Counted from the first letter of the stretch, positions 17,124 through 25,962 are shown. The stretch is 64,000 nucleotides of DNA from Rudanella lutea DSM 19387 (GCF_000383955.1 NZ_KB913013.1:1097694-1161693), one strand, 5' to 3'. Notes: generated by a model from the letters alone, not told the origin. Translations and numbers: made by a program.

Positions 17124-17525
17124 ATGCGCAAGTTTCTGTTTACGGTTTTGATAGCCGCCCTAAGCCTGTCTGTTTCGCTCGCATCTGACAACGATAATCC
17201 TCCTACTAAAAAAACTGCCCGTATGCTCCGTCACGCTGTCTTTTTTAAGTTTAAAGACTCTGCCACGCCGGCCGACATCAAGAAAGTGGAAGATGCCTTC
17301 CGCGCCTTGCCGAGCCAGATCAAGGAAATCAAAGATTTTGAGTGGGGTACCAACAACAGCCCCGAAAACCTCAATCAGGGATACACCCACGCCTTTTTTC
17401 TGACCTTCGACAGTGAGGCTGGTCGGGCAGCTTATCTGCCCCACCCTGCCCACAAGGCGTTCGGTAAAGTACTTGGCCCACACCTCGACAAAGTGTTTGT
17501 AGTCGATTACTGGGCGGAGAAATAA
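17124..17525 (+). CDS. Secreted Dabb (stress-responsive A/B barrel) protein
   Basis: 133 residues. A signal peptide (about 1-20, ending SLASD) precedes a complete Dabb domain beginning MLRHAVFFKFKDSATPADIKKV, with FEWGTNNSPENLNQGYTHAFFL, the HPAHKAFGK motif and a final VFVVDYW strand. Dabb domains form dimeric ferredoxin-like barrels; some are enzymes, most have no known role. A 27-bp perfect inverted repeat follows the stop by 21 bp. Confidence 0.92.
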   Translation: MRKFLFTVLIAALSLSVSLASDNDNPPTKKTARMLRHAVFFKFKDSATPADIKKVEDAFRALPSQIKEIKDFEWGTNNSPENLNQGYTHAFFLTFDSEAGRAAYLPHPAHKAFGKVLGPHLDKVFVVDYWAEK

Positions 17526-17546
17526 GGGGTATGTTTGTAGGTTCGT

Positions 17547-17607
17547 AAAACCCTGAAGGGGCGTAACTATTGATAGCTTGTCAATAGTTACGCCCCTTCA
17601 GGGTTTT
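17547..17607. terminator. 27-bp perfect inverted repeat, likely bidirectional terminator
   Basis: Arms 17547-17573 and 17581-17607 are exact reverse complements around the loop tagcttg; the outer ends are AAAA and TTTT. It lies between the Dabb gene (+) and mscS (-), whose 3' ends face it, so it can end both transcripts. It is unusually long for a terminator. Confidence 0.85.
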
Positions 17608-17682
17608 GGTATTTAATGCGAGTTATGGACTGGTTACCCATGCCAAGCCCTGGCGGGTGCTCCAAAGATCGCTCCCTCCTAA

Positions 17683-18504
17683 TCACTCCGTTTTGAACCG
17701 GAGCACATTGATTTCGTTGCGGGGGCCCTCGATACCCTCACGGGCAAATGCCCCCGCGATGGCTTCCTGCACAGCATAGTTGGTTTGCCCAATGTGGTCA
17801 ATTTTGCACCACACCCGCACGTCGAGAAGTAGGCCACTATCGGTCAGCTTATTCACCAGCACATCGGCCTTCCGGTCGGGCAAGGCCTGCGGGCAGGTCG
17901 AGACGGCCTCCTGAATGAGCGTTCGGATTTGCGACACTGTGTATGAGCGGTCGACCACCACCTGCGAATCGACGCGAACCGTACCCATGCGTGAATAGTT
18001 GGTAATTGCGTTGGTAGTCAGCACATTATTAGGTATAGTAATGGTGCGATTGTCGGTTGTCACGAGCACTGTGTTGAGCAAATGAACAGCCTCTACATAG
18101 CCTGTAAACGTTTGAACGGCAATCAAGTCACCAACCCGAAAGGGCTTTAAGGCCAGAATCAGCAGACCCCCGGCAAAGTTGGCCAGGCTACCCTGCAAAG
18201 CCAGCCCCACGGCCAACCCCGCCGTACCAATCACAGCCACAAACGAGGTTGTTTCAACGCCCAACGTACTGAGCACACTCAGAATCAGGACAATTTGCAG
18301 GCCAATTTTCAGAAAGGAGAGCAGAAACGGCTGAATATCCCGGTCAACCTTTTGCCGGTTGAACACACGCCCAATGGCGTTCAGTAGTAGTTTAATGAGC
18401 CAATAACCTGCCAGCATGAGCAAGCCAGCTATTAGCAGGCGCCCCCCGTACTGAGCGGCAAATCGGGCAATAGTTTCGTTAAATGGTTCTGAAGTGTTAA
18501 GCAT
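17683..18504 (-). CDS. mscS: Small-conductance mechanosensitive channel, MscS type
   Basis: 273 residues, near the 286 of E. coli MscS. Three N-terminal hydrophobic helices end in the pore helix GTAGLAVGLALQGSLANFAGGLLIL, with the Gly/Ala packing pattern of MscS TM3, followed by the beta domain start (PFRVGDLIAVQTFTGYVEAV) and a VHLLNTVLVTTDNRTITIPN strand. It opens under membrane tension to release solutes on osmotic downshock. The start at 18504 (MLNTSEPFNE) is chosen over an in-frame extension to 18603 that would overlap corA. Confidence 0.94.
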   Translation of the reverse strand: MLNTSEPFNETIARFAAQYGGRLLIAGLLMLAGYWLIKLLLNAIGRVFNRQKVDRDIQPFLLSFLKIGLQIVLILSVLSTLGVETTSFVAVIGTAGLAVGLALQGSLANFAGGLLILALKPFRVGDLIAVQTFTGYVEAVHLLNTVLVTTDNRTITIPNNVLTTNAITNYSRMGTVRVDSQVVVDRSYTVSQIRTLIQEAVSTCPQALPDRKADVLVNKLTDSGLLLDVRVWCKIDHIGQTNYAVQEAIAGAFAREGIEGPRNEINVLRFKTE

Positions 18505-18593
18505 AGTTACGTACAACTTTTCGTGAGTGGTGGGCGGGTTCCACACATACGTTCCCCCAGCCTGTTGTGTAAGACCGGGAAAGTACCGAAAAG

Positions 18594-19544
18594 TTACACC
18601 CAATTACGCTTACGGAAATACAAATAAGTACCCACTGACGACAACACCATCAAGCCCAGCGCAAACAGATAGCCGTAATCCCAGCCGAGTTCGGGCATGT
18701 GGGCGAAGTTCATCCCGTAGATACTGGCGATAAGCGTGGGCGGCAAAAACACCAGCGACAAGACGGTGAAAATCTTGATGATCTGGTTTTGTTCAAGGTT
18801 AATCAAACCCAGAAACGTGTTTTGCAGAAATTCGAGCCGCTCAAAAATGAAGTTGGTATGTTCAATGAGCGAGTTGATGTCCTTGATTAAGGTCCGAAGT
18901 TGTTGCTGTTCTTCGTCGGTAAACCAGCCGTTGGAGCGAATCATGGCCGAAATCACCCGTTGCTTATCCACCACGCTCTCACGCAGGGTCATGGTTAACT
19001 CCTGGTAGTCGTTGATATTCAGCAGCATCTCACGGTCGAGCTTGGCATCGAGGTCAAGTTGCTTATTGATGGCTTTTACCTCCTGCGAAATGCTCTCGAT
19101 CAGGTCGGCGTCGGAGTCGATTCGGGATTCGAAGATAGAGAGCATAATCTGTCCGCCGTCGCGAAACCGGGCCCGGCGCGACTTGATCCGTTTTACGGTG
19201 TCGGCAAAGGCTTTAAGGTCGGCGTTGCGGGTGGTAAACAGCAACTCATCTTTGAGCATAAAGCTAACCGGCACGTTGGAATAGCCACCTTTCCGGTCCT
19301 GTACCAGAAAATTGGTATTGGCAATCAGATAATCGTCTTCTTCAATATACCGCGAGCTACTCTCAATTTCAGCCTGCTCCTGCTGGCTTTGAAAGCTGAC
19401 ATCAAACTTTTCTTCCACACTCGTCAGCTCATCGGGAGACGGATTTTGCAAATCCACCCAAAGCGTGCGTTCCGTATCCCGAAACGAGTCAATATCCCGA
19501 ATTTTCCGAACGGCGGCTTCGTCCTGCTGAAAGATGCGAATCAT
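18594..19544 (-). CDS. corA: CorA-type magnesium/cobalt transporter
   Basis: 316 residues, the family's usual length. A long cytoplasmic alpha/beta funnel with charged helices is followed by two C-terminal membrane helices; the pore motif YGMNFAHMPELGW (GMN, about residue 283) and a basic tail YLYFRKRNWV are present. It imports Mg2+ as a pentamer. mscS lies 89 bp downstream on the same strand and may be co-transcribed. The promoter box sits immediately before the start codon, so the mRNA is probably leaderless. Confidence 0.95.
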   Translation of the reverse strand: MIRIFQQDEAAVRKIRDIDSFRDTERTLWVDLQNPSPDELTSVEEKFDVSFQSQQEQAEIESSSRYIEEDDYLIANTNFLVQDRKGGYSNVPVSFMLKDELLFTTRNADLKAFADTVKRIKSRRARFRDGGQIMLSIFESRIDSDADLIESISQEVKAINKQLDLDAKLDREMLLNINDYQELTMTLRESVVDKQRVISAMIRSNGWFTDEEQQQLRTLIKDINSLIEHTNFIFERLEFLQNTFLGLINLEQNQIIKIFTVLSLVFLPPTLIASIYGMNFAHMPELGWDYGYLFALGLMVLSSVGTYLYFRKRNWV

Positions 19545-19548
19545 AGGG

Positions 19549-19556
19549 CAAAGATA
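19549..19556 (-). promoter_or_regulatory. -7 box TATCTTTG of corA, abutting the start codon
   Basis: On the minus strand TATCTTTG is followed by CCCT and then the ATG at 19544. With the normal distance from the -7 box to the transcription start, the mRNA would begin at or within a few bases of the start codon. Confidence 0.65.
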
Positions 19557-19671
19557 TAAAGGAGAAGGCAGAAGGGAGAAAGGATAACAAGTAGCGAGCT
19601 ACCCCTCCACAAATCAGGCCCAGCCGATTGAACCGACTGGGCCTGCTGTTAGTCAAAAACTGGATTTGTGT

Positions 19672-19917
19672 CTACGCATACGGCCCTTTACCAATGTCTA
19701 CCTTGCCATCGCGGTTGCGATTGGGGTGCGTGGTTGGCTCGTTATCATCTTCACCCACAACCTCATCGGTGGGGGTCACGTTCATGTCGTCGATGGGCGT
19801 GTCGGTCGGGCTGTCGTTGCCGGGCAATTGAGTTGCCTTGTCGGAGCGGTCGCCCAGGCCCGCGGGCGAAATAGCCTGTTTGGCCCGCAGGATGTCTTCT
19901 TTATCGGGATCTTCCAT
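19672..19917 (-). CDS. Small acidic, probably disordered hypothetical protein
   Basis: 81 residues rich in Asp, Glu, Pro and Thr, with no predicted fold, signal or membrane segment (starts MEDPDKEDILRAKQAI, ends DGKVDIGKGPYA). No family was recognised. It fills an otherwise empty interval, and the other frames there are weaker. The ordered NRDGKVDIGKGPY end might be the conserved part. Whether it is expressed is unproven. Confidence 0.55.
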   Translation of the reverse strand: MEDPDKEDILRAKQAISPAGLGDRSDKATQLPGNDSPTDTPIDDMNVTPTDEVVGEDDNEPTTHPNRNRDGKVDIGKGPYA

Positions 19918-20004
19918 AACGTTGGTTCGATTCGGGTTGATAATCTACTTTGCAGGTAGAACACCCACCCCGAACGATTGTTTTGGAAGAAAAGGAAAAC
20001 CATG

Positions 20005-20079
20005 ACTGATGAGTGATGAACGATGAGCGTTTTTAGGGCGTCAGCAAGTTCATCACTCATCGTTCATCACTCATCGCTC
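20005..20079. repeat. Inverted repeat of GATGAGT/GATGAAC words
   Basis: Left arm 20005-20029 and right arm 20050-20079, loop about 20 nt. The arms are degenerate heptads (GATGAGT, GATGAAC) and their complement. The right arm ends 1 bp from the stop codon of the minus-strand amidohydrolase. Confidence 0.88.
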
Positions 20080-20080
20080 C

Positions 20081-21385
20081 TTATTCCTGCCCGTACTTGG
20101 TTTTGAACTTTTGGTACAGGCGCTTGTGCTTATCGTCGAGGTTTACCTTGCGGCCCTGAATAAAGGCGTGCTCAACGACGTTGGTCCGCATGTCGAGCGC
20201 ATCGCCAGCCGACACAAACAGGGTGGCCTGCTTGCCTGTTTCGAGCGTGCCCACCACCTTGTCGATACCCAGAATTTTGGCCGTGTTGGAGGTCACCAGT
20301 TTAAGGGCCTCTTCGCGGTCGCCAATGCCGAAGCCAGCAGCCGTGCCTGCCAAAAAGGGCAGGTTACGCGTGCGCCACCACTCTTCGGCGTAGCTCAGAC
20401 CCACCAGTACACCTGCTTTTTGCAGGATACCGGGCAACCGGTAAGGCAGGTCAACGGCTTCGTCCTGCCGGTTGGGCAGGCGGTGCAGGGCGCTCAGAAT
20501 CACCGGCACGTTGTTTTCTTTGAGGAAACCAGCCACCCGATCAGCCTCTTCGCCCCCAACAATCACCACGTTGGGAACGCCGGCGGCCCTGGCAAACCGC
20601 ACAGCTTCGATGATGTCCTTGCCCAGATCGGCCCGCACGTAGAGGTTTTGCCGCCCCGTAAACAAGCCGCGCATAGCCTCAAATTTCAGGTTCATAGGCG
20701 TGGGCGACGGCAGGGCCGCGTACGCTTTGGCTTCGGCAAACACCGTTTCGATGGCCCGCATAGCCTCGTCGCGCTTGTCGTTCTTTTTGATGCTCACCGA
20801 GAAGGTGTCGAAGTCGAAATTGCGGGCAAAATAACCGGGCCAGTTGAGCCAGATCCCGTCGTCTTTGCGCAAAACAGCATCTTCCCAGTTCCAGCCGTCG
20901 GTGTGCATGATCGACGACGAGCCCGAAACCGTACCGCCCAGAGGCATGGCCTGCGTGAGGAGCACCCCGTTGTTGCGAATCGTCGGGATAATTTCCGAGT
21001 CGGTATCATACGCAATCAGCGCCCGCACGTTGGGGTTCAGTTCGCCAATTTCGCGGGAGTCGACGGTAGCGCGTACCGAGGCTACCTCCTGCAAGCCCAC
21101 CAACGACGCGGGTGAGATAAGGCCGGGGTAAATGTGCTTGCCGGTGAGGTCAATCACATCGACTTCGTTGCGGTTGATCCGCACGGTGCTTGCATCGCCC
21201 ACGCCCGTAATCACACCCTTATCGAAGGTAATGAGTCCGTTTTGAATCACGCGGCCATCGCCAACGTGAATAGTAGCCCCCATGAGGGCAATAGCCCGCG
21301 CCTGCGGCTTGGCCGGGGCGGGGTTCTGCGCCCATACCTTCCCGAAGGCGGTCAGGGCCAATAGTGAAAGAAAGAAATGTCTCAT
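20081..21385 (-). CDS. Amidohydrolase-like periplasmic protein lacking the HxH motif
   Basis: 434 residues from the ATG at 21385, which opens a signal peptide MRHFFLSLLALTAFGKVWAQ; an upstream in-frame extension lacks support. The fold is that of imidazolonepropionase-like amidohydrolases: a beta-sandwich start (ATIHVGDGRVIQNGLI), the strand GKHIYPGLISPASLVGL where active enzymes have GLIDxHxH, a middle VVIVGGEEAD segment, and the family ending AKILGIDKVVGTLETGKQATLF. The first metal-binding pair is replaced by SPAS and the usual later His and Asp are not evident, so it is probably not a metal-dependent hydrolase. It follows the toxin gene by 5 bp and is likely one operon with the larger amidohydrolase upstream. 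Confidence 0.85.
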   Translation of the reverse strand: MRHFFLSLLALTAFGKVWAQNPAPAKPQARAIALMGATIHVGDGRVIQNGLITFDKGVITGVGDASTVRINRNEVDVIDLTGKHIYPGLISPASLVGLQEVASVRATVDSREIGELNPNVRALIAYDTDSEIIPTIRNNGVLLTQAMPLGGTVSGSSSIMHTDGWNWEDAVLRKDDGIWLNWPGYFARNFDFDTFSVSIKKNDKRDEAMRAIETVFAEAKAYAALPSPTPMNLKFEAMRGLFTGRQNLYVRADLGKDIIEAVRFARAAGVPNVVIVGGEEADRVAGFLKENNVPVILSALHRLPNRQDEAVDLPYRLPGILQKAGVLVGLSYAEEWWRTRNLPFLAGTAAGFGIGDREEALKLVTSNTAKILGIDKVVGTLETGKQATLFVSAGDALDMRTNVVEHAFIQGRKVNLDDKHKRLYQKFKTKYGQE

Positions 21386-21390
21386 GATGA

Positions 21391-21675
21391 TTAACGCCCC
21401 CCTTTGCGCGAGTCTTTCAGATTGACAACGACTAAAAATTCCGCCACCACCGTGTAGCACACCACCGTATAGGGTCGTACTACCTGTTGTCTGATGGCCG
21501 GCACTTCGGCGTGTCGTTTCCCGATGAAAGGCATCTGCGACAAAGTTTCGAGCGTATGGTACAGTTTGTCTGTATGTTTTTCGGTCACTTCATCCCCAAA
21601 GGCATCCAACAAATAGGCAACTGTTTGTCGGAACTCCTCTTTGGCTTCGTCGGTCCAGATTATTTGGAGAGCCAC
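21391..21675 (-). CDS. ParE/RelE-family toxin
   Basis: 94 residues with the compact fold of ParE toxins: LQIIWTDEAKEEFRQTVAYL, a second helix with DKLYHTLETLSQMPFIGKR, then RQQVVRPYTVVCYTVV and FLVVVNLKDSRKGG. The likely start is GTG at 21675, because no ATG lies near the family N-terminus; it overlaps the antitoxin 3' end by 16 bp. ParE toxins poison gyrase and RelE toxins cleave mRNA on the ribosome; which applies here is open. It ends 5 bp before the start of the next amidohydrolase, so the toxin is embedded in a metabolic operon. Confidence 0.88.
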   Translation of the reverse strand: MALQIIWTDEAKEEFRQTVAYLLDAFGDEVTEKHTDKLYHTLETLSQMPFIGKRHAEVPAIRQQVVRPYTVVCYTVVAEFLVVVNLKDSRKGGR

Positions 21676-21902
21676 TCTTTTGTCAGTTGTTTCATTTGCT
21701 CGTTGGTGGTGTACTGACCTTGCTCCATGCGGCCCGGAATCTGTTTCAGCCGCTCTTCCAGAAGGGCGGTGTCTGTATCCAGGGGCAAGTCCTGCTGCTC
21801 TACCACCAGGGCAACAAGTTCGTACAAATTCACTAGCGTATGCTCGTTATGAACACTGTCGACCAGTTGGTGAATTGTGTTTTTGAGATCCGTGGTTTCC
21901 AT
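21660..21902 (-). CDS. Antitoxin partner of the ParE-type toxin
   Basis: 80 residues from the ATG at 21902; a TTG further upstream is less likely. Acidic and helical (METTDLKNTIHQLVDSV, TALLEERLKQIPGRMEQ, TTNEQMKQLTKEWLSK), with the C-terminal helix expected to wrap the toxin. No DNA-binding motif is clear. It was identified by its position directly before and overlapping a ParE-like toxin, and by size. It starts 36 bp after the large amidohydrolase stop, so it may be transcribed from that promoter rather than its own. Confidence 0.8.
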   Translation of the reverse strand: METTDLKNTIHQLVDSVHNEHTLVNLYELVALVVEQQDLPLDTDTALLEERLKQIPGRMEQGQYTTNEQMKQLTKEWLSK

Positions 21903-21938
21903 AGTCTGTTTCAACGTGCTTGCAGATGAAAGTTACAA

Positions 21939-24900
21939 CTATTTTCCTGCATTGTCGGCTTCTTCGCCTTCGGCCATGAGCCCTTCGATATCCTCGCAGT
22001 GCCACATACGCTGCCGACGGAAATTGGGCCGTTGCGTGGGCGAACCACCGGCTTTTGAAGCAATCATTTTCTGGATAATCCGGGCACGCTCGGCCTGTAG
22101 GGCATCGCGCTTGGCGTCTTCGGCCTGCAAGTCGAAATACACGGCTCCTTCAATGATGGTTTTCTCAGGACGCGCGTAAATCGACAGCGGGTGCGCATTC
22201 CAGAGCACCAGATCGGCATCTTTACCCGGCCGGATACTGCCCAGACGATTGTCGAGGTGCAGCAGTTTGGCAGGGTTCAGGGTGACCATTTTCCAGGCAT
22301 CGGCTTCGCTTACTCCACCGTACTCCACGGTTTTGGCAGCCTCTTGATTGAGTCGACGGGCCATTTCGGCATCGTCTGAGTTGATCGACACCAATACGCC
22401 CTGCCGATGCATGAGGGCCGCATTGTACGGAATGGCGTCTTTCACCTCCATTTTGTAAGCCCACCAGTCGGCAAACGACGAACCACCGACCCCGTGTTTA
22501 GCCATTTTGTCGGCCACTTTATAGCCTTCCAGAATGTGCGTGAAGGTGTTTACCTTGAACCCGAGCGAGTCGGCCACTTTCATCAGCATGTTGATCTCCG
22601 ACTGCACGTACGAGTGGCAGGTGATAAACCGCTTTTTCTCCAGAATCTCGCCCAGCGCGTCGAGTTCAATATCCCGACGGGGGGCTACTGCCTGCTCTTT
22701 CGCCTTGCCTTTGAGGGCATTGTAAGCGGCCCAGCTTTTGAGGTACTCCCGCGCCCGGATGAAGTGATCCATGTACACCTGCTCCACACCCATACGGGTC
22801 TGTGGGAAACGTACCCGGTTGGCATCGCCCCAGTTGGCCTGCTTCACGTTCTCGCCCAGAGCAAACTTGATGAAGCCGTCAGCCCCTTTAATCAGCATGT
22901 TCTCCGGCGATTCGCCCCACTTCAGCTTCACCAGCGCCGACTGCCCACCAATGGCATTGGCCGACCCATGCAGCAGTTGCGAGGTAGTAACCCCACCCGC
23001 CAGCTGCCGGTAAATATTGATGTCTTCGGAATTGACCACGTCGCTCATGCGCACCTCGGCCGTCGACGACTGCGAGCCTTCGTTTACCGACAGCAGAGCA
23101 ATGTGCGAGTGTTCGTCGATGATACCGGTAGTCAGGTGCTTACCCGTTCCGTCGATGGTCCGGGCATTGGCCGGGGCCGACAGCCCTTTGCCTACCTGCT
23201 GAATTTTGCCGCCCGTTACCAGAACGTCGGCATTTTGCAGAATACCGTCGGCTTCGTTAGTCCAAACGGTAGCGTTCCGAATCAGAATCGTCTCAGCCTG
23301 TGGTTTCTGGGCATTGCCCATTCCAACAAACGGGTAAAGCATCGATGCTACGGCCGACGTGGATACGGCCGACGTGGATACAGCTGATGTGCTACGGGCG
23401 GCCGACGTCATGCTTGCCGGGGCGTCGCCCGTGCGAACGGCCGTCCAGGTCACCAGTTTGCCATCAGGCAGTTCGCCATCACCCCGGAACGAGGTTTGAT
23501 CCCGGTAGCCGGTCAGGCGAGTGAGAGAACCCGGTTGACGCCGGTCGAGGGCCACTTGCATCGATACCACGTTGTTGTCGATCGCCACTTTGGGCGTCAG
23601 CTTCACGGTATCGCTAACCACAATCTGGTACTCCGGTTTTTCGGGGTTGTTGCCCGAAATGTTTAGTTTCAGATTTCGGCTGTTACCGCCCGCCGTTGGT
23701 GTCAGTGTCAGGTTGTAGCTTCCGCGCAGGTCAGCCACGTTGCGGTTGTTTACCACATACTGCTTACCCCGAATCCAGTTTTCATAGATCACGTTGTCGG
23801 CCGAAAACAAATTGCCCGACGTGATGATGAAGTTAGCTATCCGGCCCGGTTGCAGCGTACCCACCATGTCTTCGGCCCGAATCAGGCGGGCGGGTGTCGT
23901 GGTAAGGGCTTCGAGGGCTTGCTGCTCAGTCAGGCCATTTTCAACCGCCTTCCGAACATTCGCCATAAACTCGGTACGGTTGCGCAGGCCCGCACTCGTC
24001 AGGGCAAAGGGAATGCCCGCTTTGGCCAGCATACCGGGGTTCATCGGGGCCATCTCCCAATGTTTCAGCTCCGAGAGGGCCACATTGTCAGCATCCCAGG
24101 CATCTTCTACATCGTAAGCTTGTGGGTAGTTGACAGGAATGATAAGCGAAGCACCCGTACCTTTTATTTCGTCGATACGCTGATACTCGTCGCCCCCACC
24201 CCGAATGATGAACTGCGTTTTGAATTCGTCGCCAATTTTATCGGCCCGGAGCACACTCAGTTTGTCGCCCGCTTCGAAAATGGCGGGCAGCGCCTGAATC
24301 CGGTTCAGGGCTTCGAGCGAGAGGTTGGCCTGCTCTTTGGCTCCGGCCCGCTTATACCAGTCGGCATCGTACATAGCCTGCCGGATCAGGGCAACCGACC
24401 CCATCATCGAGTTGGGGTAGTTCTGACCCGAGCTGCCTTTGTTGAACGAGTAATGCGCCGACACGTTGTTTTTGAGCACCACCGTGTTTTCCCGGTCGTC
24501 GGCCAGGGTCACGAGCGAGCCCGTACCGCGCACAATGCCGTCGTGCGGGTGAGTGAGCACCGCCCCGAAGCCCAGCTTGCGCAGTTCGTCGGCTTTGGGG
24601 CCGGTTACTTTAAACAGCTGACCCGCTTCGTTTTCGGGCTGTACGGCCTGATTCCAGTAGTACGGGCCTTTTTTGGCGGTTTCCAGCTGCGGAGCCAGCC
24701 GGTTGTTGCCGGTAGCCCTTCGCACTTCGGGCATCCCGTAGTCCGAGTCAAGATCAATGAGTGAAGGGTAAATGCGTCGGCCTTTGAGGTCGGCTACAAC
24801 CGCGCCAGCCGGCACCGATACCGACGTACCAACGGCCTCGACACGCCCATCGCGAATGAGCAGGGTCGCGTTTTGCAGCGTCGTTTTGGGGTCTACCACA

Positions 24901-25031
24901 ATGGTCGCATTGGTAAAGGCATACACCCCCGGCCGCTCATCGTAAACCCCGTTTTGTGGGAACGTAGTCTGAGCCCAACCGACTGCCGTTAGTCCAGCGG
25001 CTAACAGCCCCGTCAGTACGAGTTTTTTCAT
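21939..25031 (-). CDS. Double-module periplasmic amidohydrolase; N-module degenerate, C-module intact
   Basis: 1030 residues from the ATG at 25031, which opens the signal peptide MKKLVLTGLLAAGLTAVGWAQ; the in-frame extension to 25127 is rejected. Two amidohydrolase modules lie in tandem. The first (about 25-450) has RRIYPSLIDLDSDYG where the metal HxH should be, so it looks inactive. A beta-rich spacer (about 460-590) and a low-complexity Ser/Thr/Ala stretch follow. The second (about 610-1000) has GIIDEHSHIALLS with an intact HSH, FITCHSYVQ and the late VSINSDDAEMARRL, so it keeps metal ligands. It heads a transcript with antitoxin, toxin and a second degenerate amidohydrolase. The substrate is probably a peptide-like or cyclic amide compound; this is inference. 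Confidence 0.88.
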   Translation of the reverse strand: MKKLVLTGLLAAGLTAVGWAQTTFPQNGVYDERPGVYAFTNATIVVDPKTTLQNATLLIRDGRVEAVGTSVSVPAGAVVADLKGRRIYPSLIDLDSDYGMPEVRRATGNNRLAPQLETAKKGPYYWNQAVQPENEAGQLFKVTGPKADELRKLGFGAVLTHPHDGIVRGTGSLVTLADDRENTVVLKNNVSAHYSFNKGSSGQNYPNSMMGSVALIRQAMYDADWYKRAGAKEQANLSLEALNRIQALPAIFEAGDKLSVLRADKIGDEFKTQFIIRGGGDEYQRIDEIKGTGASLIIPVNYPQAYDVEDAWDADNVALSELKHWEMAPMNPGMLAKAGIPFALTSAGLRNRTEFMANVRKAVENGLTEQQALEALTTTPARLIRAEDMVGTLQPGRIANFIITSGNLFSADNVIYENWIRGKQYVVNNRNVADLRGSYNLTLTPTAGGNSRNLKLNISGNNPEKPEYQIVVSDTVKLTPKVAIDNNVVSMQVALDRRQPGSLTRLTGYRDQTSFRGDGELPDGKLVTWTAVRTGDAPASMTSAARSTSAVSTSAVSTSAVASMLYPFVGMGNAQKPQAETILIRNATVWTNEADGILQNADVLVTGGKIQQVGKGLSAPANARTIDGTGKHLTTGIIDEHSHIALLSVNEGSQSSTAEVRMSDVVNSEDINIYRQLAGGVTTSQLLHGSANAIGGQSALVKLKWGESPENMLIKGADGFIKFALGENVKQANWGDANRVRFPQTRMGVEQVYMDHFIRAREYLKSWAAYNALKGKAKEQAVAPRRDIELDALGEILEKKRFITCHSYVQSEINMLMKVADSLGFKVNTFTHILEGYKVADKMAKHGVGGSSFADWWAYKMEVKDAIPYNAALMHRQGVLVSINSDDAEMARRLNQEAAKTVEYGGVSEADAWKMVTLNPAKLLHLDNRLGSIRPGKDADLVLWNAHPLSIYARPEKTIIEGAVYFDLQAEDAKRDALQAERARIIQKMIASKAGGSPTQRPNFRRQRMWHCEDIEGLMAEGEEADNAGK

Positions 25032-25066
25032 AAAGAAAATGTTAGAAGTGAGAAGTAGTAAAGCCC

Positions 25067-25074
25067 CAAAAGTA
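25067..25074 (-). promoter_or_regulatory. Candidate -7 box TACTTTTG of the amidohydrolase operon
   Basis: Minus-strand match to TAnnTTTG, 35 bp before the start codon at 25031, giving a leader of about 30 nt for the amidohydrolase/toxin-antitoxin unit. Confidence 0.5.
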
Positions 25075-25215
25075 CAAAACACAGCCGGACGCTTTACGCA
25101 CTTTACCAAATAAAATTTGGCCCACACCGACGGGCACCTTTTTGTCGTTTTCAGGTATGAACGGCCCTTTCCGTGCCTTCTGGGTCAGTATCAGCTCACA
25201 AACCATCCTGTTCCG

Positions 25216-25962
25216 ATGCGTCACCTGTCTATTCTTTGTTTATTCGTATTCCTGACGAGCCCCGGTTACGCCCAAAGTGGCGGGATGCTCAGTGCCACCC
25301 GCGACCGGGTCAACTTCAGCGGGCTCATTGTTCCGTCGACCGGTGTCTTGTTTGGTGTAGCTGGCGAACAGGGCAAACTCCTCGGCGACGCTTATTACGA
25401 CACCACATTTCAGGCGGGTAACATCCGGTTTTACGGCCGCATCGGAGCCAGTGACTCGCTCGGCGGGGTGCCTCTTCGGCTCAATCTGCTCAATCAGGAG
25501 GTAGAGGTACGGGCGGGGTCCAACGACATCCGGGCGGCCAAAGCACCCAGCGTGCGGCAGTTTGTGATGAATAACCGGGCGGGGTCGGTGAGTCAGTTTG
25601 TCAACGTGCGCGAGTTCAAAGGCGAAGCCGACAAGCTCGGGGGCTTTTTCGAGCAACTCGTACCCGGCAAACTGCAACTGCTTCAGCGGCACAGCATTAC
25701 CCTCCAACGCGCCAATTACAACGCGGCCCTGAACGTAGGCACCAAAGACGAAGAACTGCTCAAAAAGCGCGAATGGTACGTAGCACGCGGAGCCGAGGCT
25801 ACCCGATTTGCGGGCACCCGAAAGGCACTGCTGGAGCTGATGGCCGATAGGCAAACCGAGATCGAAGGCTATCTGAAAACCCGGAAACCAGACCTTAAAA
25901 AAGAAGCCGATATGGCCGGTGTGTTCGTGTACTATAACTCGCTCCTCAGTACTGGACATTAG
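25216..25962 (+). CDS. Secreted protein of unknown function
   Basis: 248 residues from the ATG at 25216, whose N-terminus is a signal peptide (MRHLSILCLFVFLTSPGYAQ). The mature part starts with beta-rich sequence and becomes helical and basic towards the end (LQLLQRHSITLQRANYNAAL, TRKALLELMADRQTEIEGYL, RKPDLKKEADMAGVFVYYN). No family was recognised; it resembles other anonymous secreted Bacteroidota proteins. The last four codons and the stop lie inside the 102-bp mobile element at 25946-26047, so the native C-terminus may have been altered by insertion. Divergent from the large amidohydrolase. Confidence 0.75.
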   Translation: MRHLSILCLFVFLTSPGYAQSGGMLSATRDRVNFSGLIVPSTGVLFGVAGEQGKLLGDAYYDTTFQAGNIRFYGRIGASDSLGGVPLRLNLLNQEVEVRAGSNDIRAAKAPSVRQFVMNNRAGSVSQFVNVREFKGEADKLGGFFEQLVPGKLQLLQRHSITLQRANYNAALNVGTKDEELLKKREWYVARGAEATRFAGTRKALLELMADRQTEIEGYLKTRKPDLKKEADMAGVFVYYNSLLSTGH

